From the NCBI GenBank assembly GCA_023400985.1, contig JAEXEN010000013.1:1-64000 (forward strand): a DNA stretch of 64,000 bases, written 5' to 3'. This document shows, piece by piece, positions 15,129-23,715 of the stretch. Position 1 is the stretch's first letter, and every line of letters starts with the position of its first letter. Both the position numbers and the translations under genes were made by a program. The DNA is from Bacillota bacterium (lineage in GTDB: Bacteria > Bacillota > Clostridia > Christensenellales > CAG-138). The notes below the pieces were generated by a model, which saw only the letters and a program-made list of their open reading frames with translations, did no database searches and had not been told where the DNA came from.

Positions 15129-16079
15129 ATGTTGAAAAGATCCGTAAGTTTATTTATGCTCGTACTCATGCTTGCCGCCTCCGTCCTGGGCTGCGCGCAA
15201 GCCGATACCACCGCCGTACGCGTGGCCGCGCTCAAAGGTCCCACGGGGATGGGGCTTGTGGCGCTTATGGGCGAGGAATATAAGGCCCTTTATACCGTTA
15301 CGCTTTCGGGCGCGCCCGACGAGGTGAGCGCGAGCTTCATCGCGGGCGAAACGGATATCGCCGCGGTGCCCGTCAACCTCGCGGCGGCGCTTTACAACAA
15401 ACTTCAGGGCGAGGCCGTGATGATCGCCGTGAATACGCTCGGCGTACTCTACGTGCTTGAAAACGGCGATACGGTAAACGCGATCTCCGACCTGAGCGGC
15501 AAAACGCTCTATGCCACGGGTCAAGGCGCCACGCCCGAATACGTGCTCAACTATTTGCTCGAGAAAAATGGTTTAACAGACGTAACGGTGGAATATAAGA
15601 CCGAGCACAGCGAGCTTGCGTCGCTTATGGCGGCGGGCGAGGTGACGCTCGGCATGCTCCCCGAGCCCAACGTTTCGGCTGCGATGGCGCAAAACGCCGA
15701 TCTTCGTGTGGCGCTTGATCTCACCGAAGAATGGGATAAGGTGAGCTCCACGCCGCTCGTGCAGGGCTGTTTGATCGTGCGCAAGGCATTCCTGGAGGAG
15801 CACGAGGCGGCCGTAAAGCGTTTTCTTACCGACTATGAAGCTTCTACGGCGTTTGTGAACAAAAAGCATACGGAGGCTGCGGATCTCATGGAGCAATACG
15901 GCGTAGTGCCCTCGGCCGCGATCGCGAAAGGGGCTATCGGGAAATCCAACATCGTATGCATGACGGGCGACGAGATGAAGGCCGCCGCCGCCGGCATGCT
16001 TCAGGTGCTGTATGACTTCGACGCCAAGAGCGTGGGCGGCGCATTGCCCGACGACGGCCTCTACTACGGCGCGAAATGA
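15129..16079 (+). CDS. ABC transporter substrate-binding lipoprotein (SsuA/ThiY/TauA type)
   Basis: 316 residues with a lipoprotein signal (hydrophobic core then ASVLGC, Cys about residue 22), so anchored outside the membrane. The fold is a type II periplasmic-binding protein of the NMT1/SsuA class: LKGPTGMGLVALM start, FIAGETDIAAVPVNLAAALY, DLSGKTLYATGQGATPEYVL. This class delivers sulfonates, taurine, nitrate, pyrimidine thiamine precursors or related compounds; the ligand cannot be assigned. Its stop overlaps the permease start (ATGA), giving a tight operon of Crp-binding protein-permease-ATPase. Confidence 0.88.
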   Translation: MLKRSVSLFMLVLMLAASVLGCAQADTTAVRVAALKGPTGMGLVALMGEEYKALYTVTLSGAPDEVSASFIAGETDIAAVPVNLAAALYNKLQGEAVMIAVNTLGVLYVLENGDTVNAISDLSGKTLYATGQGATPEYVLNYLLEKNGLTDVTVEYKTEHSELASLMAAGEVTLGMLPEPNVSAAMAQNADLRVALDLTEEWDKVSSTPLVQGCLIVRKAFLEEHEAAVKRFLTDYEASTAFVNKKHTEAADLMEQYGVVPSAAIAKGAIGKSNIVCMTGDEMKAAAAGMLQVLYDFDAKSVGGALPDDGLYYGAK

Positions 16080-16816
16080 AAAAGCTGCATGCGGCAATAA
16101 AAAAAGCGCTTATCGTGCTTTTATATGCGGCCGTGTGGCAGCTCATGGCAACGGCGAGGGGAAACGAGTTTTTGCTCCCCTCGCCCGTTTCCACGTTAAA
16201 AAGCCTATTTGTGCTCATGGGGGAAGGCGGTTTTTACGCGAGCGTGGGCTTAAGCCTTGTGCGGGTCGCGGGCGGTTTTCTGCTCGGTGCGATCGCCGGC
16301 ACGTTCCTGGGGCTTCTCACGGGCTTTTCGCGCGCCGTGCGGGAGATACTTGCCCCGCTCAAAGGGCTTATGAAAGCGACGCCCGTCGCCTCCTTTATTA
16401 TTCTCGTGCTTTTATGGCTCAGCAATGATGTCGCGCCGCTATTCGCCATCTTCGTGATGGTGGCACCGCTTATATGGGCAAGCGTGGACGCGGGCGTTGG
16501 CGCAACGGATAAGGACCTTATCGAAATGGTGAAACTCTTTAAACTTTCGCGGCCTAAAACGCTTACCCATATCTATCTGCCGTCCGTTTTGCCGCAGTAT
16601 CTCGCCGCGTGCACCACGGCGCTCGGGTTTGCATGGAAGGCGGGCGTTGCGGCGGAGGTGCTGGCGCATCCGGCGCTTTCCATTGGCCAGGGACTGTACG
16701 CGAGCAAGATCAACATCGAAACGCCGCAGCTTTTCGCATGGACGCTCGTGACGATACTTCTGAGCATGGCGTTTGAAAAGCTGGTCAAATCGCTTCTGGG
16801 GAGGATACGCGCATGA
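16076..16816 (+). CDS. ABC transporter permease (SsuC/TauC type)
   Basis: 246 residues with about six membrane helices and the binding-protein-dependent inner-membrane domain. The N-terminal YAAVWQLMA and the LPSPVSTLKSL segment, together with FLGLLTGFSRAVREILAPLKGLMKATP, are typical of the SsuC/TauC/ThiX group. The cytoplasmic loop for ATPase contact is near GLYASKINIETP. It overlaps both neighbours by 4 nt. It partners the lipoprotein at 15129 and the ATPase at 16813. Confidence 0.9.
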   Translation: MKKLHAAIKKALIVLLYAAVWQLMATARGNEFLLPSPVSTLKSLFVLMGEGGFYASVGLSLVRVAGGFLLGAIAGTFLGLLTGFSRAVREILAPLKGLMKATPVASFIILVLLWLSNDVAPLFAIFVMVAPLIWASVDAGVGATDKDLIEMVKLFKLSRPKTLTHIYLPSVLPQYLAACTTALGFAWKAGVAAEVLAHPALSIGQGLYASKINIETPQLFAWTLVTILLSMAFEKLVKSLLGRIRA

Positions 16817-17370
16817 TCGAGCTCAAAAAAGTCGTATGCGCCTACGACGGGAAGATCGTGCTCAACGGATTGGACCTTTCCCTGCCCGAGCGCGGCGCGA
16901 TCGCGGTGACGGGGCCTTCGGGAACGGGCAAGACCACGTTTTTGAAGCTTCTTGCGGGGCTTGTTCCGCCTGCCTCGGGCAGCGTGGAAGGCTTAAACGG
17001 CAAGCGCGTTTCCATGGTGTTTCAGGAAGACAGGCTTTTGCCGTGGCGCACCGCGTTTGAAAACGCGGCGCTTTTTTGCGGCAGCGAGGTATGTGCAAAA
17101 GAAGTTCTAGTTGCGCTCGAACTCGGCGACGCGCTCGACAAACGGCCCGACGAGCTTTCGGGCGGCATGCGGCGGCGCGTTGCGATCGCACGCGCGCTTT
17201 GCTACGGGGGCGATATACTCCTTCTCGACGAGCCGTTCAAGGGCTTGGACGACGCGCTCAAACTCCGCGTGGCCAAGCGGGTGAAAGACGCTTTCCCGCT
17301 CACGGTCCTCGCCACGCACGACATGGCCGAGGCGGTTTTGATGGGGTGCACGGAGCGGATAGAGTTGTAA
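16813..17370 (+). CDS. ABC transporter ATP-binding protein (SsuB/TauB type)
   Basis: 185 residues with Walker A GPSGTGKTT (about 35-43), Q-loop (VFQEDRLLPWRTAFENA, typical of the nitrate/sulfonate/taurine class), signature LSGGMRRRVAIARAL, Walker B ILLLDEP and the H-loop in LATHDMAEA. All catalytic motifs are present, but the protein is about 60 residues shorter than typical SsuB (about 250), lacking the C-terminal extension. Last gene of the importer operon, followed by a terminator. Confidence 0.9.
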   Translation: MIELKKVVCAYDGKIVLNGLDLSLPERGAIAVTGPSGTGKTTFLKLLAGLVPPASGSVEGLNGKRVSMVFQEDRLLPWRTAFENAALFCGSEVCAKEVLVALELGDALDKRPDELSGGMRRRVAIARALCYGGDILLLDEPFKGLDDALKLRVAKRVKDAFPLTVLATHDMAEAVLMGCTERIEL

Positions 17371-17374
17371 TCTG

Positions 17375-17405
17375 ACGGCGGGAGGCTTCCTCCCGCCGTT
17401 TTTAT
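17375..17405 (+). terminator. Terminator of the ABC importer operon
   Basis: ACGGCGGGAGG pairs with CCTCCCGCCGT around a TT loop and is followed by TTTTT. Confidence 0.92.
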
Positions 17406-17542
17406 TGACATGCATTTCTTTACTTGATGTTCGGAATACATAATATTTTTTAACATTTCTATTTTTATGTCATTTTTGCCCGCTTTGTAATGTCATTATT
17501 TATAGCACATTTGTGACAGCCGTTCATATTTCGGGGGAGCTT

Positions 17543-19174
17543 ATGCGAAGGACCCTTATTATCCTATTGCCGGCAATGCTGATTCCGCTCTTCATTTTGG
17601 GCGGCTGCGATTCGGGGAAACAAGCGTCCTCTTTTACGGAGGAGGTATTTCTCGAGCTGACCGATGCGGAATATGAGGGAAGGGAATACGATACGGGGGG
17701 CAATACCGCCGCGGGCGAATACATCGCGGGCTTGTATGCGTCCCTCGGGCTCGAACCTTTTTTCGAGGACGGTTATTATTACGAGTTTGCTTACAACGGC
17801 GGCGTTGAAAAAAACATCGCCGCTTATAGGCCCGGGACCGAGGGCGGGAGCGCGGTCGTAGTCTGCGCGCATTTTGACGGAAAAAACAAAGAGGGCGGCG
17901 AAGGCTTTATGGGGGCCTACGACAACGCCTCCGGCGTGGCCGCGATGCTCAATTGCGCGAAGCTATGCAAGGATGCTCCCCTCAAGAGCGACATCGTATT
18001 TCTTGCCTGCAATGTGGAGGAATACGGCCTGAAGGGCGCTTATGCTCTGAGGGACGAGCTGAGCGAAAGGTATGCTTCCGTCAATTTGATCAACATAGAT
18101 TGCATCGGTTACGCGGCCTACGGCGACGACGCGCTGCGCGTCTACGGAAGGGATAAGCCCAACAGCCTGTCGCGTGCCGTATCAGAAGCGCTCGGCATAG
18201 AGGAGAGCGGGTTTGGCTATCCCGGGGATTCCATAGCGTTCTCCGAGCAAAACATAGCCGCGTGTACGATTTCGGATGCAAACCTGAGTGAAGAAAGCGG
18301 CTTCGCGGAGCCCCTGCACAGCCTCGCCGACACGCGTGACAAGGTGGATTGCGCAAGGATCGAGCGCTTTTCCGAGGCGCTTGTCGCGTTTTTGCTGGAG
18401 AGCGGTGATAAGGACTTTGCCGCGCTCAATGCGCAGAGCCATGGGGAAACGGAGGAAGGATCGGCGCTGCAGAAAGAGGCCGACGCGCTTCTTGCGACGG
18501 TGCCCGCCGGGCAGGGTCTCGCGTATGACGAGGCGTACTGCTGCCGCCTTACTTCGGACGGTTCGCTTGCGCTCGTCATGGGCATCGGGCAGGTCGACAC
18601 GGCGGAAAAGGTGAAATACCTTTTTCCGGGCGTTGAAATACCGGAGCGGATCGGGGCCTACACGCTGTCGGACGTCGGCGTAAACGGCGATTGCTATTAC
18701 GGCGGTTTCAGAACCGTTTGGGAACATAACGGTATACAGACGCTGACGGATACGCTTGAGAATTTCGATGCGGGCACCTTTGAGGAAGGGGGGAAATACA
18801 GCTTCGCGCTGCCCGCGCCCGGGACGAGGCTGAAGCATATAACGCTTCAGTATAAAAGCGGCGGGGAAACGCTGATATTGCAGATGTCTCCTTACGAAAG
18901 CCCCGATCTTACCATGCTAACGGGATATGCGGACGGGGCCGATAAGTTGGGCGGCGAATTTCAAGGATATGCCGTAGGTTTTGCGGACGGCGAAGGCGCG
19001 GACGGGGACTGCTACGGCGCGGTGTACGCCGGGAAGAACGGCGGCTACGTGTATCTTCTCACCGTCAAGCCGCAGGAGGGTGCGATGTGCATGACGTACC
19101 GGAATGCGGCAAATTTTGCCGAGCTGCTTCGCAAGCTCGATCTGCCGGCTATACTCGCCGGGGTGCAAAAATGA
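17543..19174 (+). CDS. M28-family aminopeptidase-like lipoprotein
   Basis: 543 residues from the ATG at 17543, which follows GGGGGAG; the upstream frame lacks a site. The signal peptide ends in a lipobox (FILGGC). An M28 zinc-peptidase domain spans about 35-290, with VVCAHFDGKN (metal His and Asp nearby), GAYDNASGVAAML (bridging Asp) and FLACNVEEYGLKGA (catalytic and metal-binding Glu). The remaining C-terminal 230 residues are beta-rich and unrecognised. It probably trims peptides at the cell surface. It is a lone gene, bounded by the ABC terminator and the repeat region at 19190-19532. Confidence 0.85.
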   Translation: MRRTLIILLPAMLIPLFILGGCDSGKQASSFTEEVFLELTDAEYEGREYDTGGNTAAGEYIAGLYASLGLEPFFEDGYYYEFAYNGGVEKNIAAYRPGTEGGSAVVVCAHFDGKNKEGGEGFMGAYDNASGVAAMLNCAKLCKDAPLKSDIVFLACNVEEYGLKGAYALRDELSERYASVNLINIDCIGYAAYGDDALRVYGRDKPNSLSRAVSEALGIEESGFGYPGDSIAFSEQNIAACTISDANLSEESGFAEPLHSLADTRDKVDCARIERFSEALVAFLLESGDKDFAALNAQSHGETEEGSALQKEADALLATVPAGQGLAYDEAYCCRLTSDGSLALVMGIGQVDTAEKVKYLFPGVEIPERIGAYTLSDVGVNGDCYYGGFRTVWEHNGIQTLTDTLENFDAGTFEEGGKYSFALPAPGTRLKHITLQYKSGGETLILQMSPYESPDLTMLTGYADGADKLGGEFQGYAVGFADGEGADGDCYGAVYAGKNGGYVYLLTVKPQEGAMCMTYRNAANFAELLRKLDLPAILAGVQK

Positions 19175-19300
19175 CGATTCCGTAACGGCGGGAGCAAGCC
19201 CCCGCCCTACATGGAGGCCCATAGAGCGGGTGCAGGCCCCGTTCTATTTTGAGGCCCGTAAACCTGTAGGGCGGAGGCTTGGTTCCGCCGCGCGTTTCAT

Positions 19301-19532
19301 GCTTTACCTAAAATGCTTCGCATTTCCACCCTTCGGGTCCTACTGATGCCGCCTACGGCGACAATTAAGGTTGCGGGCGGTAAAGCGTGAAAGGTGCGAA
19401 AGCCTATGGCTTTCATCCGTTTCGGCACGCAAGGCCGCAGGCCTTGGCCCGTAAGGGCTCCGGCTCCGCCGGACGTGTACATGCCGCCGAAGCCGGAAGA
19501 AAGTCAAGGGGTGCGCCCCTTGACAATCCCAT
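19301..19532 (+). repeat. Hairpin-rich intergenic repeat, copy 1
   Basis: The gap 19175-19562 holds no gene. Its right part is a chain of short palindromes: GAAAGCCTATGGCTTTC, AAGGCCGCAGGCCTT, GCCCGTAAGGGC, CCGGCTCCGCCGG and GTCAAGGGGTGCGCCCCTTGAC. It matches the minus strand of 41987-42171 at roughly 90% over two blocks, with an extra 45 nt here. The left part (19187-19290) holds separate inverted CCGCCCTAC/GTAGGGCGG motifs also present at 46372-46446. It resembles REP-type extragenic palindrome clusters. No coding capacity or transposase. Confidence 0.7.
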
Positions 19533-19562
19533 AGCTTTTTGGCGTGCGTGTTTCGCTCTATG

Positions 19563-19592
19563 TTGTGATGCCGCGCACTTTTATATTATAAT
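19563..19592 (+). promoter_or_regulatory. Sigma-A-like promoter of the RNHCP gene
   Basis: TTGTGA and perfect TATAAT with an 18-nt spacer, just upstream of the AGGAGG site at 19611. Confidence 0.65.
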
Positions 19593-19615
19593 ATTGAAAC
19601 ATTCAACCAAAGGAG

Positions 19616-19945
19616 GTGGTCGCTACGGACGAAACGCCGAGGTTCACCATGATCGACGAGCCGTTCATATGCCGCGTATGCTCTCATGATGTGAAGGCGC
19701 TCCGATATACCGCGCGCGACCATTGCCCGCGCTGCCTTTGCTCGCTGCATGTGGACGATCTCCCCGGCGACCGCGCGAACGATTGCGGCGGGGTGCTGCG
19801 CCCCGTGGGCGTGGAAACGCACAAGGGCGAATTCAAGATCGTGTATTGCTGCGAGAAATGCGGCGAGATCAAGCGCAACAAGGCCGCGAGCGACGACGAT
19901 ATGGACCTTATTATAAAGCTGTCGGCAAACCCTATAAGAAGATAA
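19616..19945 (+). CDS. RNHCP-domain zinc-ribbon protein
   Basis: Up to 109 residues. It matches the RNHCP family: FICRVCSHDV, YTARDHCPRCLCSLHVD, PGDRANDCGGVLRPVGVE and VYCCEKCGEIKRNK, with four Cys pairs likely binding zinc. The function is not established; the family name comes from a conserved motif. The start is ambiguous: the GTG at 19616 overlaps the AGGAGG site, and the next ATG is at 19649 with no clear site. An ACG correctly spaced from AGGAGG (19625) is a further possibility. It is followed by a terminator. Confidence 0.8.
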   Translation: MVATDETPRFTMIDEPFICRVCSHDVKALRYTARDHCPRCLCSLHVDDLPGDRANDCGGVLRPVGVETHKGEFKIVYCCEKCGEIKRNKAASDDDMDLIIKLSANPIRR

Positions 19946-19993
19946 AAAGCCTTTGTTTATCTATGAAACACGCGGATGCGTGTGCATGGACGG

Positions 19994-20020
19994 CGGGTTT
20001 TGAAAAAATCCGCTTTTTCT
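19994..20020 (+). terminator. Terminator of the RNHCP gene
   Basis: GCGGGTTTT pairs with AAAATCCGC (one G-T pair) and is followed by TTTTTC. It separates the gene from the ribosomal-protein promoter. Confidence 0.75.
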
Positions 20021-20032
20021 TGAAAAAAAGCC

Positions 20033-20061
20033 TTGCAAACGGGAAAAAGTTCATGTATCAT
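20033..20061 (+). promoter_or_regulatory. Promoter and leader of the S10 operon
   Basis: TTGCAA and TATCAT with a 17-nt spacer lie about 200 nt upstream of rpsJ. The leader (about 20068-20257) has no gene; it holds several GC-rich inverted repeats, for example around 20170-20195, that could support autoregulation, but no known leader motif is recognised. Confidence 0.7.
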
Positions 20062-20257
20062 TGTATTTGCTGCGCGCGAAGCGTATGTTTTTGCGCGCGA
20101 AAATCGTCGGTTCTGCGGGAGGTTGCCGGCGTTTGCCATCCGGGTAATTTCCGCGGAACGCCCACGTAACGGGCAACGGGCTGTGCCCGGCCGTACCTTT
20201 TTAGAAATGAAACGCACGGCCGCGTGTACAACCGATACTAGAAGGAGGATAAATAAC

Positions 20258-20566
20258 ATGGCAAATCAGAAGATCCGCATTAAGCTCAAGGCCTATGAAC
20301 ACAACCTCATCGACCAGAGCGCCGAGAAGATCGTAGAAACGGCCAAGCGGACGGGCGCGCGCGTATCCGGCCCCATCCCCCTGCCCACCGAGAAGGAGAT
20401 CGTCACGATCCTCCGCTCGCCGCACAAGTATAAGGACAGCAGAGAGCAGTTCGAGATGCGTACCCACAAGCGTTTGATCGACATTCTCCAGCCCTCCTCC
20501 AAAACGGTGGACGCGCTGATGAAGCTCGATCTCCCCGCCGGCGTCGACATCGAGATCAAGCTTTGA
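20258..20566 (+). CDS. rpsJ: 30S ribosomal protein S10
   Basis: 102 residues, the standard length, with the RIKLKAYEHNLIDQSAEKIVETA start and the RTHKRLIDILQPS segment that lies in the 30S head. It also serves as the NusE transcription factor. GAAGGAGG precedes the ATG by 9 nt. It is the first gene of the S10-spc-alpha cluster, which runs unbroken to rplQ. The str operon genes (rpsL, rpsG, fusA, tuf) do not lie upstream. Confidence 0.98.
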   Translation: MANQKIRIKLKAYEHNLIDQSAEKIVETAKRTGARVSGPIPLPTEKEIVTILRSPHKYKDSREQFEMRTHKRLIDILQPSSKTVDALMKLDLPAGVDIEIKL

Positions 20567-20586
20567 TTATCGGAGGTGTAAGCAAC

Positions 20587-21213
20587 ATGAAAAAGGCTAT
20601 TTTGGGCACGAAGGTCGGCATGACCCAGCTCTTTCGGGAAGACGGCACCATGATCCCCGTGACCGTCGTCCTCGCGGGCCCCTGCCCCGTGGTTCAGAAG
20701 AAAACCATCGACCACGACGGCTACGACGCCGTGCAGGTGGCGTTCAAACCCATCCGCGAAAGACTCGCCACGAAGCCCTTCCTCGGCCATCTCAAGAAGG
20801 CCGGCTTAGGCGCCTACCGCTATGTACGCGAGCTCAAGCTCAGCGATTCCGCATCCTACGAAGTCGGACAGGTTATCAAGGCCGACGTGTTTGAATCCGG
20901 CGACCGCGTCGATGTGATCGGCATCAGCAAGGGCAAGGGCTTTGAAGGCAACATTAAACGTTGGAATCAGTCCCGCGGCCGCAAGACCCACGGCTCCCAT
21001 TCCTACCGCGTCCCCGGCTCTTTGAGCGCGAACACCTACCCGGGCGAGGTTTTCAAGACCAAGCATCTGCCGGGCCATATGGGCCACGAGCGCGTCACGG
21101 TTCAAAATCTCGAGATCGTCCGCGCGGACGCCGAGCGCAACCTTCTGCTCATCAAGGGCGCGATACCCGGCGCCAAGGGCGGTCTGGTCACCGTGCGCGA
21201 AACCGTGAAGTAA
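20587..21213 (+). CDS. rplC: 50S ribosomal protein L3
   Basis: 208 residues. The start KKAILGTKVGMTQLF and the central loop segment GHMGHERVTVQNLEIV are diagnostic of L3, whose extended loop reaches the peptidyl-transferase centre. ATG 20587 follows CGGAGGTG. It is cotranscribed between rpsJ and rplD with spacers of about 20 nt. Confidence 0.98.
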   Translation: MKKAILGTKVGMTQLFREDGTMIPVTVVLAGPCPVVQKKTIDHDGYDAVQVAFKPIRERLATKPFLGHLKKAGLGAYRYVRELKLSDSASYEVGQVIKADVFESGDRVDVIGISKGKGFEGNIKRWNQSRGRKTHGSHSYRVPGSLSANTYPGEVFKTKHLPGHMGHERVTVQNLEIVRADAERNLLLIKGAIPGAKGGLVTVRETVK

Positions 21214-21238
21214 GAGCCGATTGAAAGGAGAAAGCAAA

Positions 21239-21859
21239 ATGCCTAAGGTTGCATTGTACAATATTTCCGGCAAGAGCGTCGGCGAGATCGAGCTCAGCGA
21301 CGATGTGTTCGGCGTAGAAGTCAACACCGCCGCGATGCACACGGTTGTAAAGGCCTACCTCGCCAACCAGCGCCAGGGCACCCAGAGCGCCCTTACGCGC
21401 AGCGAAGTGCGCGGCGGCGGCATCAAGCCATGGAAGCAGAAGGGCACCGGCCGCGCCCGTCAGGGCTCCATCCGCGCGCCCCAGTGGAAGCACGGCGGAG
21501 TGGTGTTTGCACCCAAGCCGCGCGACTACCGCATGAGCGTCAACCGCAAGGTGAAGCGCCTCGCGCTCAAGAGCGCCCTCACGAGCAAGGTCAACGAAAA
21601 GAGCATCATCGTGTTCGACGCGCTCGACCTTTCCGCGCCTAAGACCAAGGAGATGGTCAAGGTGCTGAGCGCCATCAATGTTTCCCGCGCGCTCGTCGTG
21701 CTCCCCGAGAAGAACGAGACCGTGGAACGCGCCGCCCACAACATTGAGGGCGTAAAGACCACCCTCGTAGGCACCCTCAACACCTACGAAGTGCTTAAGT
21801 ATGAAACGCTGATCCTCACAAAGGATTCGCTCGCCAAAATCGAGGAGGTGTACAACTGA
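21239..21859 (+). CDS. rplD: 50S ribosomal protein L4
   Basis: 206 residues with the RSEVRGGGIKPWKQKGTGRARQGS extended loop that lines the exit tunnel. ATG 21239 follows GAAAGGAG. In gamma-proteobacteria L4 represses its own operon; no such control is documented for this lineage. Its stop overlaps the rplW start region by one base. Confidence 0.98.
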   Translation: MPKVALYNISGKSVGEIELSDDVFGVEVNTAAMHTVVKAYLANQRQGTQSALTRSEVRGGGIKPWKQKGTGRARQGSIRAPQWKHGGVVFAPKPRDYRMSVNRKVKRLALKSALTSKVNEKSIIVFDALDLSAPKTKEMVKVLSAINVSRALVVLPEKNETVERAAHNIEGVKTTLVGTLNTYEVLKYETLILTKDSLAKIEEVYN

Positions 21860-22155
21860 TGAAAAACGCGCATGACATCATCGTCAAGCCCGTGCTCACA
21901 GAAAAGAGCTACGACATACTGCCCGGCAAGACCTACACCTTCATCGTCGACAAGAAGGCGTCGAAGACCGAGATCCGCCAGGCGGTCGAAGAGGTGTTCG
22001 GCGTAAAGGTAGAAAGCGTCAACACCATCAACAATCTCGGCAAGATGAAGAGGCAGGGCAACCACGAGGGCCGTCGTCCCTCCACGAAGAAAGCCTACGT
22101 GAAGCTGAAGGAGAACTCCAAAGGCATCGAGTTCTTCGACAGCCTGGCGCAGTAA
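21859..22155 (+). CDS. rplW: 50S ribosomal protein L23
   Basis: 98 residues with DIIVKPVLTEKSY at the N-terminus and the INTINNLGK-type loop. L23 sits at the tunnel exit and is the docking site for trigger factor and SRP. The ATG overlaps the end of rplD, implying coupled translation. Confidence 0.98.
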   Translation: MKNAHDIIVKPVLTEKSYDILPGKTYTFIVDKKASKTEIRQAVEEVFGVKVESVNTINNLGKMKRQGNHEGRRPSTKKAYVKLKENSKGIEFFDSLAQ

Positions 22156-22167
22156 GGAGGCAAGCAC

Positions 22168-23001
22168 ATGGGAATCCGTAAGATCAACCCGACCACCCCC
22201 GGTCAGCGCTTTATGACCGTTTCCTCCTTCGAGGAGATCACGACCAACGAGCCGGAACGCTCCCTCCTCGAGGATCTTAAGAGCTCCGGCGGCCGCAACA
22301 ACGCGGGCCGCATCACCGTTCGCCACCGTGGCGGCGGCGCGAAGCGCAAGTATCGCATCATCGACTTCAAGCGCGATAAGGACGGCATCCCCGCTAAGGT
22401 CGCCACCATCGAGTACGACCCCAACCGCAGCGCGAATATCGCCCTTTTACATTACGCCGACGGCGAAAAGCGCTATATCATCGCTCCTTTGGGCCTTAAC
22501 GTAGATGATACGATCATCAGCGGCGAGGGTGCGGATATTAAAGTGGGCAACGCCATGCAGATCAGGCAGATACCCTTGGGTACCATGATCCATTGCATTG
22601 AGCTCAAGCCCGGCAAAGGCGCGCAGCTTGTACGCAGCGCCGGCAATGCCGCCCAACTCATGGCCAAAGAAGGCGCTTATGCGCAAGTAAGGCTCCCGAG
22701 CGGCGAAGTGCGCCTCATCCCCATGAACGCGAAGGCGACCATCGGCCAGGTCGGCAACGTCGACCACGAGAACATCAAGCTCGGCAAGGCTGGCCGCACC
22801 CGTCACAAGGGCTTTCGGCCCACCGTTCGCGGTAGCGTCATGAACCCTGTGGATCACCCGCACGGCGGCGGCGAGGGCAAGGCGCCTATCGGCCGTCCCG
22901 GCCCCGTGACACCGTGGGGCAAGCCCGCTCTCGGCTACAAGACCCGCAAGGCCAAGAACGTAAGCAACAAGTTCATCGTCCGCCGTCGCAACGGCAAGTG
23001 A
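22168..23001 (+). CDS. rplB: 50S ribosomal protein L2
   Basis: 277 residues, full length. The conserved VDHPHGGGEGKAPIGRPGPVTPWG segment, which contacts the peptidyl-transferase centre, is present near residues 230-253. AAGGAGG precedes the ATG. Confidence 0.98.
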   Translation: MGIRKINPTTPGQRFMTVSSFEEITTNEPERSLLEDLKSSGGRNNAGRITVRHRGGGAKRKYRIIDFKRDKDGIPAKVATIEYDPNRSANIALLHYADGEKRYIIAPLGLNVDDTIISGEGADIKVGNAMQIRQIPLGTMIHCIELKPGKGAQLVRSAGNAAQLMAKEGAYAQVRLPSGEVRLIPMNAKATIGQVGNVDHENIKLGKAGRTRHKGFRPTVRGSVMNPVDHPHGGGEGKAPIGRPGPVTPWGKPALGYKTRKAKNVSNKFIVRRRNGK

Positions 23002-23019
23002 TAGCGAAAGGAGCACACC

Positions 23020-23301
23020 ATGAGCAGGTCAATCAAAAAAGGACCGTTTGTCAGCGAGCGTCTGCTTGCACGCATCACGGCCATGAACGCAAGCGGCAAG
23101 AAGCAGGTCGTTAAGACTTGGTCCCGCGCATCCACCATTTTCCCGGATATGGTCGGGCACACCATCGCCGTCCACGATGGCAGGAAGCATGTTCCGGTGT
23201 ACGTGACCGAGGAAATGGTCGGCCATAAGCTGGGCGAGTTCGCCCCCACCCGTACTTTCCGCGGCCACAGGGGCTCCGAGAAGTCCACGGGCGCCAAATA
23301 A
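23020..23301 (+). CDS. rpsS: 30S ribosomal protein S19
   Basis: 93 residues with SRSIKKGPFV at the start and HKLGEFAPTRTFRGHR at the end, both diagnostic. It binds 16S rRNA in the 30S head with S13. AAAGGAG precedes the ATG. Confidence 0.98.
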   Translation: MSRSIKKGPFVSERLLARITAMNASGKKQVVKTWSRASTIFPDMVGHTIAVHDGRKHVPVYVTEEMVGHKLGEFAPTRTFRGHRGSEKSTGAK

Positions 23302-23318
23302 GCAAGGAGGAAGCGAAG

Positions 23319-23705
23319 ATGGCAACCAGATCCAGAGAAAAAGCTGCGGCGCGCCGCGAGAATGCCGATAAGAGGCCCCGCGCGATCGCCCGTTATGTCA
23401 GGATATCCTCCCGCAAGGTCAAGATCGTGGTCGATCTGATCCGCGGCAAGAGCGTGAAGGAGGCCGAGGCCATCCTGATGTTCACCCCCAAAGCGGCCAG
23501 CGAGCCCATAGCGAAGCTCCTCAAATCCGCCGTTGCGAACGCCGAGAACAACCTCGATCTTTCCGCCGACACCCTCTACGTCGCGGAAGCGTACGCCAAC
23601 CAGGGTCCGACGCTCAAGCGCTTCACCCCGCGCGCGCAGGGAAGGGCAACGCCCATCCGCAAGCGCACGAGCCACATCACGATCGTACTGGACCAGGCGA
23701 AGTAA
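23319..23705 (+). CDS. rplV: 50S ribosomal protein L22
   Basis: 128 residues, slightly extended at the N-terminus by a basic stretch. It carries the ARYVRISSRKVKIVVDLIRGK core and the C-terminal loop RAQGRATPIRKRTSHI that lines the exit tunnel, the site of macrolide-resistance changes in other bacteria. CAAGGAGG precedes the ATG. Confidence 0.97.
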   Translation: MATRSREKAAARRENADKRPRAIARYVRISSRKVKIVVDLIRGKSVKEAEAILMFTPKAASEPIAKLLKSAVANAENNLDLSADTLYVAEAYANQGPTLKRFTPRAQGRATPIRKRTSHITIVLDQAK

Positions 23706-23715
23706 GGAGGGTTTT

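Noticed and set aside
19946..20257. Known S10 (L4-binding) leader upstream of rpsJ
   Set aside because: A promoter and hairpins are visible, but the gamma-proteobacterial L4 leader structure was not found and is not expected in this lineage.
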